Assembly: GCA_900112995.1 (NCBI GenBank)
Contig: FONU01000014.1
Span: 1 to 64,000, forward strand
Direction: 5' to 3'
DNA: 64,000 bases
DNA from: [Lactobacillus] rogosae
GTDB taxonomy: Bacteria; Bacillota; Clostridia; Lachnospirales; Lachnospiraceae
Below, in pieces: positions 54,035 through 63,278 of this stretch. A program made the position numbers and the translations under genes. Below the pieces are notes generated by a model, which was not told where the DNA came from, ran no database searches, and worked only from the letters and a program-made list of their open reading frames with translations. How positions within the stretch are numbered: position 1 is the first letter of the stretch; each line of letters opens with the position of its first letter.

Positions 54035-54649
54035 CTAGTTAATAGCTGATACTATCAGGTCTTTATTAACAGACTTGATAAGTGAGGCGTATTGTCTTAA
54101 CTGTCTGATTTTGGAAGCATTTCCTGCTTCTGAATATAATGCGTAAAGGTCAGTATAGGTAAGTCGTATGTCAGAGCCTATCTTTACGGCATATTCAAGA
54201 AATGCTGTGGCATCGGATATGTCCTTATGTTCAATAAGGATATGTCCAAGCTCTGAAAGGCTCTTTATAAATGAAGTGTAGTTGTCTTCATATTGTGTTA
54301 AAGTATCAAGATTAGCAACACCATATTTTAACTTAAGGTCAGTGTTGGAATACTCTGACAGGTTAAGCATTGGCTCAGTCTTAAGTGTCTGGATATTATT
54401 ATAAGCCTTAAGGGCTTCTGGTGAATTATTTAATATGTCAGCTAATGTCAGGTTGTTATCTATAGCAGGAAGTGCGTCGTCCCATTTAATATAGTTAAGG
54501 GAGCTTATATCCTGCTTTCTTGTTGAATTGGCTTTCTGTTCCCTTTCCCAATATTTTTTTGAGCGTTCTGAGCCAGAACGTGTACTTTTTTTAAGATAAA
54601 GTTGAATAACTATTAATATTATTATAAAATAAGGCAATATAAAGTGCAT
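54035..54649 (-). CDS. single-pass membrane protein with TPR-like helices
   Basis: The 204-residue product has an N-terminal TM helix (about 3-20) and helical repeats near 130-195 (ELGHILIEHKDISDATAFLEYAVKIGSD, then LYALYSEAGNASKIRQL). The helices resemble TPR units. Function unknown. GGAGA before ATG 54649 sets the start; an earlier ATG at 54667 is poorly placed. It is divergent from the small peptide gene. Confidence 0.7.
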   Translation of the reverse strand: MHFILPYFIIILIVIQLYLKKSTRSGSERSKKYWEREQKANSTRKQDISSLNYIKWDDALPAIDNNLTLADILNNSPEALKAYNNIQTLKTEPMLNLSEYSNTDLKLKYGVANLDTLTQYEDNYTSFIKSLSELGHILIEHKDISDATAFLEYAVKIGSDIRLTYTDLYALYSEAGNASKIRQLRQYASLIKSVNKDLIVSAIN

Positions 54650-54719
54650 AGTATTCTCCGTTTCCAATATGTTATTAAAATGTATTGTTTAATGTGCTGC
54701 TATGTTTAAGGAGGTAATT

Positions 54720-54827
54720 ATGATTAATTTAAAAAAGAGCAAAACTAAAAGAATATTTGCTGCGGTTATAATAGTAATCCTTGTACTTGCTATGATACTT
54801 CCTATGGCTGTGTCAGCATTTATTTAA
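54720..54827 (+). CDS. 35-residue membrane peptide
   Basis: ATG at 54720 follows a near-perfect AAGGAGG. The product has a charged start (MINLKKSKTKR), one hydrophobic helix (about 12-31) and ends MAVSAFI. The terminal AVSA looks like a signal peptidase site with almost nothing after it, or a C-terminal end of a membrane anchor. Size and layout resemble small membrane peptides such as Listeria Prli42. It is a gene of its own, 90 bp before the PurM-like gene. Confidence 0.75.
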   Translation: MINLKKSKTKRIFAAVIIVILVLAMILPMAVSAFI

Positions 54828-54916
54828 GATTAAGTATAGATTGAAAATGTAATATATGCAAGTTCAAGCTTGCAATTGAATGTAATATGTGAAAAGCATA
54901 GAAACGAGGATTTTGT

Positions 54917-55888
54917 ATGAAATTAGGCAAGGTATCAGATACAATTCTTTCAAGGTCTGTATTAAAGCCTCTTAACACTGTAAGAGGCCAGAAGGTTACA
55001 CGTATGGATATTGGACAGGATGTGTCTGAGGTGGATATTAGAGAGCAGGGCGTGGATAAGACACTGTTAAGTGCGACAGCCTGTGGATATATGCCTCTTA
55101 TTAAAGCTGTTAATAATATATATGCCGCTGGCGGCACACCCATAGCGGCAAGTGACTGCATAGTTATGCCAGAGCAGGCAAGGGAAATCCGTATAAGGGA
55201 AGTAATCGCAGGACTTACAAGACAGGCGGCGGTTACAGAAGTGCCAATAGCTGGAGGGCATACAACAGTCAGTGCTTCGGTCAGTGAGCCTGTAGTAACT
55301 GTTACAGTGCAGGGCTTAAGGGAAGACAATAGAAATGTTATTGAGGCAGGACAGCATATAATTGCCGCTGGTTGCATAGGAATAAGTGGAGTAAAGCAGT
55401 TAGTTGAAACTGATGAGCAGGCGGTATACGAAAGATACAGTAAAGACTGGGTAAGTAAGGCTGTTGGCGAAGATACAGATATGTATATAGGCGGAATGGT
55501 ACAGCTTTTAAGGGACAATGGAATTAATTGTTATATGCACGATGTATCAGAGGGAGGAATATTTGGTGCGTTGTGGGATATGTGTGAATATGGCAATGTC
55601 GGACTTGATGTTGACATAAGAAGCATACCTGTAAGACAGGAGATTATAGAGATATGCGAATTATTCAATGTTAATCCGTATGAACTGCAATCTTTAGGTT
55701 GTTTATTAATGACAGCGGATAATGATTGTGATATTATTAATATACTTAACAGCAATAATATCCCAGCCGCAGTTATAGGAAGAATTGTGAAGGGCAATCA
55801 GAGAATTCTTCACAATAAAGATGAAGAAAGATTTCTTACATTGCCTAATCAGGATGAGATATTCCGCTGTATAAAGACAGCACAATAA
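54917..55888 (+). CDS. AIR synthase/PurM-HypE superfamily protein
   Basis: The 323-residue protein has the PurM-like two-domain pattern: ATACGYMPLIKAVNNIYAAGGTPIAASDC, PIAGGHTTVS, then MHDVSEGGIFGALWDMCEYGNVGLDVD with an amidotransferase-like ATP site. Resembles HypE-type proteins but no hydrogenase genes are nearby. It may be a biosynthetic ATP-dependent enzyme of unknown substrate. It starts the operon with the Lrp and aminotransferase genes; ACGAGG is the ribosome site. Confidence 0.75.
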   Translation: MKLGKVSDTILSRSVLKPLNTVRGQKVTRMDIGQDVSEVDIREQGVDKTLLSATACGYMPLIKAVNNIYAAGGTPIAASDCIVMPEQAREIRIREVIAGLTRQAAVTEVPIAGGHTTVSASVSEPVVTVTVQGLREDNRNVIEAGQHIIAAGCIGISGVKQLVETDEQAVYERYSKDWVSKAVGEDTDMYIGGMVQLLRDNGINCYMHDVSEGGIFGALWDMCEYGNVGLDVDIRSIPVRQEIIEICELFNVNPYELQSLGCLLMTADNDCDIINILNSNNIPAAVIGRIVKGNQRILHNKDEERFLTLPNQDEIFRCIKTAQ

Positions 55889-55911
55889 TTTAATTGAAAG
55901 GGTATAATGAT

Positions 55912-56394
55912 ATGAGAGAGAAAATCCTTAACTTGTTAGAGAATAATGGTAGAATTGACATTCACGATATGTCCGTTATGCTTGGAGTCGCGCAGGAAGA
56001 AGTCGCGAATGAGATAGCGGATATGGAAAAGGAACATATTATCTGTGGTTATAATACCCTTATCAATTGGGATAAGACAGGCGATGAGAAGGTTACAGCA
56101 CTTATTGAGGTAAAGGTTACACCTCAGAGAGGACTTGGTTTTGACAGCATTGCCGAGACAATTTACAAATACGATGAAGTTACATCAGTTTACCTTATGT
56201 CTGGTGGCTTTGATTTTACAGTTATAATTGAAGGAAAGACTATGAAGTCTGTTGCACAGTTTGTGGCGGCTAAGCTTGCACCACTGGATTCAGTGCTCAG
56301 CACATCAACACATTTTGTATTAAAGAAATACAAAGATTATGGAACTGTAATTGATGAAGAAGACAAGGATGAAAGGATGTTAGTAACACCATGA
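55912..56394 (+). CDS. Lrp/AsnC family regulator
   Basis: The 160-residue product has a winged HTH (MREKILNLLENNGRIDIHDMSVMLG, residues 1-50) and a C-terminal RAM domain (ALIEVKVTPQ, VYLMSGGFDFTVIIEGK). It probably binds an amino acid and controls the aminotransferase it overlaps by 4 bp. A TTG at 55894 is in frame but overlaps the AAAGGG site, so 55912 is the start. Confidence 0.9.
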   Translation: MREKILNLLENNGRIDIHDMSVMLGVAQEEVANEIADMEKEHIICGYNTLINWDKTGDEKVTALIEVKVTPQRGLGFDSIAETIYKYDEVTSVYLMSGGFDFTVIIEGKTMKSVAQFVAAKLAPLDSVLSTSTHFVLKKYKDYGTVIDEEDKDERMLVTP

Positions 56395-57551
56395 GAGATG
56401 CTTTATCTAAGAAAATAGTAGATATAGAGCCTTCAGGTATAAGAAAGTTCTTTGACGTAGTAAGTGAAATTCCAGATGCAATATCACTTGGCGTTGGTGA
56501 ACCAGATTTTGATACACCTTGGAATGTAAGGGAAGAAGGTATATACGCATTAGAGAAGGGAAGAACATTTTATACTTCTAATGCAGGACTTAAGGAATTA
56601 AGACAAGAAATAAGCAGCTATGTTGCAAGAAAGTATGATACACAGTATGACCCAATGAAGCAGGTGCTTGTAACTGTGGGTGGAAGTGAAGCTATAGATG
56701 TAGCGTTAAGATGTATGGTTGACCCAGGTGATGAAGTACTTATACCACAGCCAAGTTATGTATCATATCTTCCTTGTGCAGTTATGGCAGATGCTGTTCC
56801 TGTATTTATTAATCTTAAAGAGGAGAATCAGTTTAAGCTTACTAAAGAAGAATTGCTGGAGCATATTACAGATAAGACTAAGATTCTTATAATGCCATTT
56901 CCTAACAATCCGACAGGTGCTATCATGACAAGAGAAGAACTTATGGAGTTAGTGCCTGTTATTATAGAGAAGGATTTGTATGTTATATCAGATGAGATAT
57001 ATTCAGAGCTTACATATGGAGATAACAAGCACTGCTCAATAGCAAGCCTTCCTGGTATGAAAGAAAGAACTATTATGATAAATGGTTTCTCCAAAGCATT
57101 TGCTATGACAGGCTGGAGATTAGGTTATGCCTGTGGACCTGCTGAGATTATAAAGCAGATGATTAAGCTTCATCAGTATGCGATTATGTGTGCACCAACT
57201 AACAGCCAGTTTGCCGCTGTTGAGGCATTAAGGAATTGTGATACAGAGGTAGAGAAGATGGTTACAGCCTACGACCAGAGAAGAAGGTTTCTTCTTCATG
57301 AGCTTAAGAGTATGGGAATAGACTGTTTTGAGCCATTTGGGGCATTCTATATATTTCCATCTATCAAGAAGTTTGGTATGACATCAGATGAATTTGCTAG
57401 CCGACTTCTAGAAGACCAGAAGCTTGCAGTTGTTCCTGGAACAGCATTTGGCAATAGCGGTGAGGGCTTTGTAAGAATATCGTACGCTTATTCAATTGAG
57501 AACCTTAAAGAAGGAATTAAGAGAATAAAGAACTTTATAGAAAAGTTATAA
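56391..57551 (+). CDS. PLP-dependent aminotransferase (class I/II)
   Basis: The 386-residue product has the fold type I marks: FPNNPTGAIM, VISDEIYSELTY, the PLP lysine in NGFSKAFAMTGWRLGYACGP near 233, and a C-terminal FVRISYAYS with the carboxylate-binding Arg. It is of the PatA/AspC-like group with a broad set of amino-acid substrates. The ATGA overlap with the Lrp gene points to a coupled regulator-enzyme pair. Confidence 0.92.
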   Translation: MRDALSKKIVDIEPSGIRKFFDVVSEIPDAISLGVGEPDFDTPWNVREEGIYALEKGRTFYTSNAGLKELRQEISSYVARKYDTQYDPMKQVLVTVGGSEAIDVALRCMVDPGDEVLIPQPSYVSYLPCAVMADAVPVFINLKEENQFKLTKEELLEHITDKTKILIMPFPNNPTGAIMTREELMELVPVIIEKDLYVISDEIYSELTYGDNKHCSIASLPGMKERTIMINGFSKAFAMTGWRLGYACGPAEIIKQMIKLHQYAIMCAPTNSQFAAVEALRNCDTEVEKMVTAYDQRRRFLLHELKSMGIDCFEPFGAFYIFPSIKKFGMTSDEFASRLLEDQKLAVVPGTAFGNSGEGFVRISYAYSIENLKEGIKRIKNFIEKL

Positions 57552-57581
57552 GTACATATTAACTACAATGGAGGAAGAATT

Positions 57582-58058
57582 ATGGCAGGAATGAACGCAG
57601 ATTTTATCAATCCATTTTTAATGTCAGCGACTAAGATAATGCAGGAAATATGTCAGACAGAGATGAAGATAGGAAAGCCTTATGTCAAGACAACAGAATT
57701 CGAGAATGAGTCGGTTGCAGTTATGATAGGTATAACAGGTGAGTTAAAGGGTCAGGTTATTATGGCATTTGAGTTGAATAAGGCATTGGACGTGGCATCT
57801 AAGATGATGATGGGTATGCCGGTAACTGCACTTGATGATATGTCTATAAGTGCAATAAGTGAGCTTGGTAATATGATTATGGGTAATGCTGCAACAATAT
57901 TCTCAACAAAGGGATATGTTATAGATATTACACCACCAAGCGTATGTCACGGAGATATGACTATTACACAGGCATATACACAGAATATATGTGTGCCTAT
58001 CCATTCAGGTGACGAAGTGGCACTTGAACTTAATATAGCTGTAATAGCAGAACAGTAA
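57582..58058 (+). CDS. cheX: CheX-like CheY-P phosphatase
   Basis: The 158-residue product has the CheX signature ISELGNMIMGNAATIFS (ExxN phosphatase residues) near 87 and IGITGELKGQVIMAF. It speeds CheY-P dephosphorylation. It lies in an unrelated run, with the chemoreceptor 3 kb downstream. GGAGGAA precedes the ATG. Confidence 0.9.
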   Translation: MAGMNADFINPFLMSATKIMQEICQTEMKIGKPYVKTTEFENESVAVMIGITGELKGQVIMAFELNKALDVASKMMMGMPVTALDDMSISAISELGNMIMGNAATIFSTKGYVIDITPPSVCHGDMTITQAYTQNICVPIHSGDEVALELNIAVIAEQ

Positions 58059-58080
58059 AGAATTATAAGGAAAGATAATT

Positions 58081-58575
58081 ATGTTAAATATAGTATTACA
58101 TGAGCCAGAGATGCCTGCTAATACTGGCAATATAGGAAGAACCTGTGTAGCAGCAGGTGCAAGATTACATTTAATTGAGCCGCTGGGTTTCAGCCTTAAT
58201 GAGAAAATGCTTAAAAGAGCAGGGCTTGATTACTGGGATAAGCTTGATGTGACAGTATATAATGATTATGAAGATTTTCTTAACCGTAATCCGGGTGCTA
58301 AGATATATATGGCAACTACTAAGGCACATCACACATATGCTGATGTGAAGTACGAAGACGACTGCTATATTATGTTCGGAAAGGAAAGTGCGGGAATACC
58401 AGAGGAGATACTTGTAGACCACGAAGATACATGTATAAGAATTCCAATGATTGGAGATATACGTTCACTTAATCTTTCTAATTCAGTAGCAATAGTTGCT
58501 TACGAGGCATTAAGACAGCACGGATTTGAGAGTATGAGCTTGTCAGGAGAATTGCATAAGCTTCACTGGAAGTAA
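58081..58575 (+). CDS. trmL: tRNA (cytidine/uridine-2'-O)-methyltransferase TrmL
   Basis: The 164-residue SPOUT protein reads MLNIVLHEPEMPANTGNIGR, then YIMFGKESAGIPEEIL, RIPMIGDIRSLNLSNSVAIVAYEALRQ. It methylates the wobble ribose in tRNA-Leu. AAGGAAAG precedes it by 10 bp. A hairpin terminator follows. Confidence 0.94.
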   Translation: MLNIVLHEPEMPANTGNIGRTCVAAGARLHLIEPLGFSLNEKMLKRAGLDYWDKLDVTVYNDYEDFLNRNPGAKIYMATTKAHHTYADVKYEDDCYIMFGKESAGIPEEILVDHEDTCIRIPMIGDIRSLNLSNSVAIVAYEALRQHGFESMSLSGELHKLHWK

Positions 58576-58587
58576 TTAATTGTAATG

Positions 58588-58623
58588 GGATGAGGGTACA
58601 TTTTATGTATCCTTATCCTTTGT
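58588..58623 (+). terminator. terminator after trmL
   Basis: A 13-bp stem with two G-U pairs (58588-58600 with 58606-58618) is followed by a short T-run. Confidence 0.6.
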
Positions 58624-58655
58624 AATATACAGAAATATCAGATGAGTAAGGTGTA

Positions 58656-61148
58656 TTGGATACAGGAGTTGCGAAACGTATGAGAAACAACAGCAATATC
58701 GTTAATTTTTATGCGAAAGAATATATAAGAGAGAGGTTAGAAAGCTCTCTGGATAAATTCATAGATAAACAGCTTATAATGGTGGTAGCACCATCGGGAT
58801 ATGGAAAGTCCACACTTGTAAGGCATTATTTTAATGACAGGCCATATTATAATAAAATGTGGTTCCCTATGCAGAGTAAAGAAAAAGACGACAACTGGGT
58901 GTGGAAAAGATTATGCCAGAAGTTGGGTGAATATAGTGAAGAGTTAAAAGGAAAACTGTCGGATACACAGCTTCCACAGTCTAAGCAGGAATTGTCTTAT
59001 ATAGTTAAAATATTAAGGCAATATGTCAATGATACAGTATATCTTATAGTAGATGATTATCAGGAATGTGCAAGTGTCACATTAGACAACCTTATAATGG
59101 AAGTTGTAGATAATATAGACAATATTCATATAGTGCTTATATCAAGAATACTCCCATACAATATACCATATGAAGCAATGTTTCTAAAAGGACAAAGTGT
59201 GCTTATCACACAGCAGGATTTAAAGCTTACTAAAGACGAAGAAAAAGTAATATTTAAAGAGAATGAAATAAATCTTACAGCTGAAGAAGCAGATTTGTTA
59301 TATGAGCATACAGATGGCTGGATTAGTGCTGTTTATCTGTCTTTATATGAATATAAGAAGCTTGGCAGAATGGGTGGTTTTCTTTCTGTCAATCATCTGT
59401 TAAAGACAACTATATTTGATAAGCTGTCAGCAGATATGCAGGAATTCTTTATGAAAATGTCACTTTTTGACTGGTTTGATATTGAAGGTGCAGAGTATGT
59501 CACACAGCTTGATGTTACAGAGAATGACCTGCTTGAAAGTGTAGAGCAATTTGGATTTCTTGATTATGATGTGACAACACATTCATTTGCTATGCACACA
59601 TTATTAAGAAATGTGTCTGGTATGGAATTGAATAAATCGGACATAGAAATTTCTATGCTTTATAACAGGGCGGCAGAAGTATCTGAAAAGCGAAAGTCTT
59701 ATATAAAGGCAGTAGCTTATTATACTAAGGCAAAGAACTGGGACAGAATTGCAGCTTTATATGCAGGAAAGAATGGAAGACGTCTTATTGAGAGAGCACC
59801 GGGAATATTCCAGAGCGTAAGAGAGAATATAGAAGAAGTTATGTGGGAAAAATATCCGACTGTAATGCTTAATTATCTTTATTATATGTCAACTAAGGAA
59901 AATGTGCATAATGTAATGCCATTATATGAAGAGATAATTAATGATATTAATAATCATCCAATATGGAAAGATAATAAGTTCCTTATGGGCGAGATGATGA
60001 TTATATTATCAATTCTTCAATTTAATAATCTTGAAAAGATGAATCAGTCCTTAATAAAAGTCAGAGAATATTTTGGTGAGAGAACATCGGTTATATTTGG
60101 CAATTCACTTCTTACTTATGGAACAACGTGTATGACGACATTGTATTACAATAAGTCAGGCAGGCTCAAGGAGATAATAGAGCAGGAAAAAGAATATGCT
60201 AAAGCATATATGAGAATAACACAGGGAAGCAGAGTGGGATGGGATGAATTCTTTGATGCAGAATATGCAATGATTACAGGTGATATTGATACAGCCTACA
60301 GGCTAGCAAAGCAGGTGTTATTACAGAACATTTTAAGAAACCAGACGTGTATAATTATAAGCTGCTACTATATGATATTAAAATGTCTTATATATTATGG
60401 TAAGAAAGAGGAATTCTATGAAGGCATTGAAAAGCTTAATGAGTTGACCAGGGATATAACATATCCCCTTCTTATTATAGATGCTGAGCTTGTGCAGGGC
60501 TATGTATATGCGTGCCTTGGACAGCAGGAGAAAATGTCAGACTGGTTACAGAATTTCAGACTTGAGAACTGTAGTAAGCAGATAAGGAACATACGAAGCG
60601 GCTGTATGACATATGGAAAGCTTATGTGTTATAAGAAAGACTGGGCAATGCTTGATATGATAGGACAGCAGATGATGGTTCCATATGAGAATACATCACA
60701 TATATATCCATTTATAACAGGCTGCGTATACAGGGCAATAGCACAGTATAATATGGGTAATACAACAGAAGCTGAAAGGTATATTAAGTGGGCAGTTGAA
60801 CTTTCATATGACGATAACGTGATAATGCCATTTATTGAGAATGGTGTTGAATTAGAACCTGTTATAGAAAATGTGTATACAGACGGATTCCTTGAGTCAT
60901 TAAAGCCATATATCGCTAAATACAAGGCTGGAATAGAAAGCTTTAATGCAGTTAAAGACGACAATCCATATAAGCTTACCAAGAGAGAAAAAGAGCTTAT
61001 GGAATATGTTAAGGCTGGTTATAAGAATTCAGAGATTAGTGAGCAGATGCACATCGCATTAGTGACAGTTGAGAAAAATCTTACAAGCGTATATAGAAAG
61101 CTTGGAGTTAATAATAGAACATCAGCAATTATGATGTTACAGAAATAA
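58656..61148 (+). CDS. MalT-like LuxR-family ATP-dependent regulator
   Basis: The 830-residue product has a STAND-type ATPase: Walker A VVAPSGYGKSTLVRH near 45, Walker B VYLIVDDYQ near 130. A middle region of helical repeats follows, and a LuxR-type HTH lies at about 766-830 (LTKREKELMEYVKAGYKNSEISEQM, TSVYRKLGVNNRTSAI). MalT-type proteins oligomerise with ATP and an inducer to activate transcription. The inducer is unknown. The start may be TTG 58656 or ATG 58680. Confidence 0.88.
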   Translation: MDTGVAKRMRNNSNIVNFYAKEYIRERLESSLDKFIDKQLIMVVAPSGYGKSTLVRHYFNDRPYYNKMWFPMQSKEKDDNWVWKRLCQKLGEYSEELKGKLSDTQLPQSKQELSYIVKILRQYVNDTVYLIVDDYQECASVTLDNLIMEVVDNIDNIHIVLISRILPYNIPYEAMFLKGQSVLITQQDLKLTKDEEKVIFKENEINLTAEEADLLYEHTDGWISAVYLSLYEYKKLGRMGGFLSVNHLLKTTIFDKLSADMQEFFMKMSLFDWFDIEGAEYVTQLDVTENDLLESVEQFGFLDYDVTTHSFAMHTLLRNVSGMELNKSDIEISMLYNRAAEVSEKRKSYIKAVAYYTKAKNWDRIAALYAGKNGRRLIERAPGIFQSVRENIEEVMWEKYPTVMLNYLYYMSTKENVHNVMPLYEEIINDINNHPIWKDNKFLMGEMMIILSILQFNNLEKMNQSLIKVREYFGERTSVIFGNSLLTYGTTCMTTLYYNKSGRLKEIIEQEKEYAKAYMRITQGSRVGWDEFFDAEYAMITGDIDTAYRLAKQVLLQNILRNQTCIIISCYYMILKCLIYYGKKEEFYEGIEKLNELTRDITYPLLIIDAELVQGYVYACLGQQEKMSDWLQNFRLENCSKQIRNIRSGCMTYGKLMCYKKDWAMLDMIGQQMMVPYENTSHIYPFITGCVYRAIAQYNMGNTTEAERYIKWAVELSYDDNVIMPFIENGVELEPVIENVYTDGFLESLKPYIAKYKAGIESFNAVKDDNPYKLTKREKELMEYVKAGYKNSEISEQMHIALVTVEKNLTSVYRKLGVNNRTSAIMMLQK

Positions 61149-61329
61149 TATGTTATAGAATAATATGTAATTTAATGCTTGCGGACAGGCTTATAAAATA
61201 ACAGATTATGGAGCAAAAACCAGTATATCATATAATAAAAAGTATGGTTTACCATAATAGAAAATCATTTTCTATATATGTATACTACAAAAGTTAGTTT
61301 AAAATTGAGTAAATAGGAAAGGAAAATTA

Positions 61330-63063
61330 ATGGTAAATAAGTACAAAGAAAGATTAAAGCATTATACGATTAATCGTAAGTTAAAGGCTACTCTTGGAGT
61401 TGTAGCTCTTATAGCATGTATTATAGGTGTAATTCTTATAAGTGGTATATTAGCGGTTGCTAATAATGTAAAGGGAATATATCAGGGACCAATGAACAAT
61501 GTTAATGATATAGCTAATGTTAAATATGGTCTTACTGATTTACAGAGAGCCATTAACAGACTTTTAGCTGAAGGTTCTGATAATATGGCAGATAGATATG
61601 CAAATTTTGAAAAGACAGTAGAAGAAGATGTCAATCTTGTCGTTTCAGGAGTTGATGATATGGATAAGCATTTCAAGACAGAAGCTACGAGAGCAAAGCT
61701 TTCAGAAATGCAGGCTAAGATTAACGAGGGCGAGAAAGTAAGACCTCAGGTTATGCAGCTTTTAAAGAGCGGAAAGATTGATGAAGCTTATGCACTTAAT
61801 TATAATACATATCTTCCTATAGTTAACGAAATCAAGTCATTAGCAAATGATATAGAGACATTAGTATACCAGAACGGAGCAGTGTATTATACTCAGTCAG
61901 TGCGTCTTGGTAATGGACTTACAATAGCAGGTATTATACTTGTTGTTGCGTTATTATTTATTTCAACATTCTTTACAAGAACTATAACAGAAGTTCTTAC
62001 AACACCAGCCAAGCAGATTGTTGAAGCGGCAGAGCAGATGTATCATGGAGATATGTCAGCAGCTAATCTTATAACATACGAATCAGAAGATGAATTCGGA
62101 GCTATGGCAAAGACACTTAAGGGAACAATGTTAAATCTCCACGCATATGTGGATGAAATATCAACAGTTTTAAGAGAAATTGCAAGTGGTGATTTAACTA
62201 AGGATTCAGATGAAATTACAGATTTCCTTGGAGATTTTGTAAGCATCAAAGAATCATTTGTATACATTTTAAAGAATTTTAATATAACATTAACTAATAT
62301 TGCCAAGACATCAGAGCAGGTTGATATTGGTGCCGAGGATCTTTCAAAGGCAGCAGGTGATCTTGCTAAGGGAACAACAGACCAGGCAAGTGCTGTTGAA
62401 GAACTCACAGCTACAGTTGAAACAGTAGCGGCATTAGCTAAAAAGAGTGCAGATCAGACACAGACTGCATATGATAATGTATTAGCGGTAGCAGAAAATG
62501 CAGAAGAAGAACGTAAGAAGATGGACAGCCTTACAGAAGAAATGGCTAATATTATCGAAATATCTAATAAAATCGAAGCAATTACTTCAACTATCGAGGA
62601 TATCGCTTCACAGACAAGTCTTCTTGCACTTAATGCTTCAATTGAAGCTGCCAGAGCTGGTGATGCAGGACGTGGTTTCGCAGTGGTTGCAGAGCAGATT
62701 GGAAAGCTTGCAACAGACAGCCAGAAGTCAGCTGTTAATACAAGAGAACTTATTGTTAAGACTATAGAAGAGATTAATAAGGGTAACGAGATAACCGCCT
62801 CTGTTGCACAGGCATTTGAAGGAACAATTAATGAAATGCAGAAGTTTGCTGATGTAGCTAAGGAAACTAATGAGTCAGCAAGAAATCAGGCAGAAATATT
62901 ATCACAGATTGAACAGGGTATCGAGCAGATATCAGGTGTTACACAGAACACAGCAGCTTCTTCACAGGAAAGCTCAGCAATCAGTGAACAGCTTGAACAG
63001 AGAGCCAGGGAGCTGGATAAGCTTATTAATAACTTTAAGCTTTATAGACCGGTTAGCAGATAA
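61330..63063 (+). CDS. methyl-accepting chemotaxis protein
   Basis: The 577-residue product has TM1 (about 20-42), a helical periplasmic-type sensor (43-190), TM2 (about 195-217), HAMP, and the MCP core with the tip ASQTSLLALNASIEAARAGDAGRGFAVVAEQIGKLA split near residues 420-455. Transmits ligand signals to CheA. The gap before it (61149-61329) has two small AT-rich palindromes (61244-61273) and no clear c-di-GMP riboswitch. AAGGAAA precedes the ATG. Confidence 0.94.
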   Translation: MVNKYKERLKHYTINRKLKATLGVVALIACIIGVILISGILAVANNVKGIYQGPMNNVNDIANVKYGLTDLQRAINRLLAEGSDNMADRYANFEKTVEEDVNLVVSGVDDMDKHFKTEATRAKLSEMQAKINEGEKVRPQVMQLLKSGKIDEAYALNYNTYLPIVNEIKSLANDIETLVYQNGAVYYTQSVRLGNGLTIAGIILVVALLFISTFFTRTITEVLTTPAKQIVEAAEQMYHGDMSAANLITYESEDEFGAMAKTLKGTMLNLHAYVDEISTVLREIASGDLTKDSDEITDFLGDFVSIKESFVYILKNFNITLTNIAKTSEQVDIGAEDLSKAAGDLAKGTTDQASAVEELTATVETVAALAKKSADQTQTAYDNVLAVAENAEEERKKMDSLTEEMANIIEISNKIEAITSTIEDIASQTSLLALNASIEAARAGDAGRGFAVVAEQIGKLATDSQKSAVNTRELIVKTIEEINKGNEITASVAQAFEGTINEMQKFADVAKETNESARNQAEILSQIEQGIEQISGVTQNTAASSQESSAISEQLEQRARELDKLINNFKLYRPVSR

Positions 63064-63113
63064 TAGGACTAAAATTATATATTAATGCTTGATTGGTGGC
63101 TGTAATTGATAAC

Positions 63114-63271
63114 AACGGACGATTGGCTGCAATCAACATAAGCAACGAAGACACATTTGCATTGAGTGTCGCTCGCAGCGGTACTAAGTCGCCAGCTAAG
63201 GCTGCCGACTAAGGACCGGCGGCTCCCCATCGTCTTCTTATGCTTATGTTGATTGCAGCCAATCGTCCGTT
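63114..63271. repeat. 31-bp perfect inverted repeat element (element C)
   Basis: Perfect 31-bp arms (63114-63144 and 63241-63271) face each other between convergent genes, with GAAGAC/GTCTTC extending them inward. The centre (about 63153-63232) is GC-rich with an AGTCGCCAGC/GCTGCCGACT hairpin. No ORF. It ends 7 bp before the histidine kinase stop. Confidence 0.9.
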
Positions 63272-63278
63272 ATTAACA

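Noticed and set aside
61149-61329. c-di-GMP riboswitch before the chemoreceptor
   Set aside because: Only small AT palindromes are present; no conserved GEMM core is visible.
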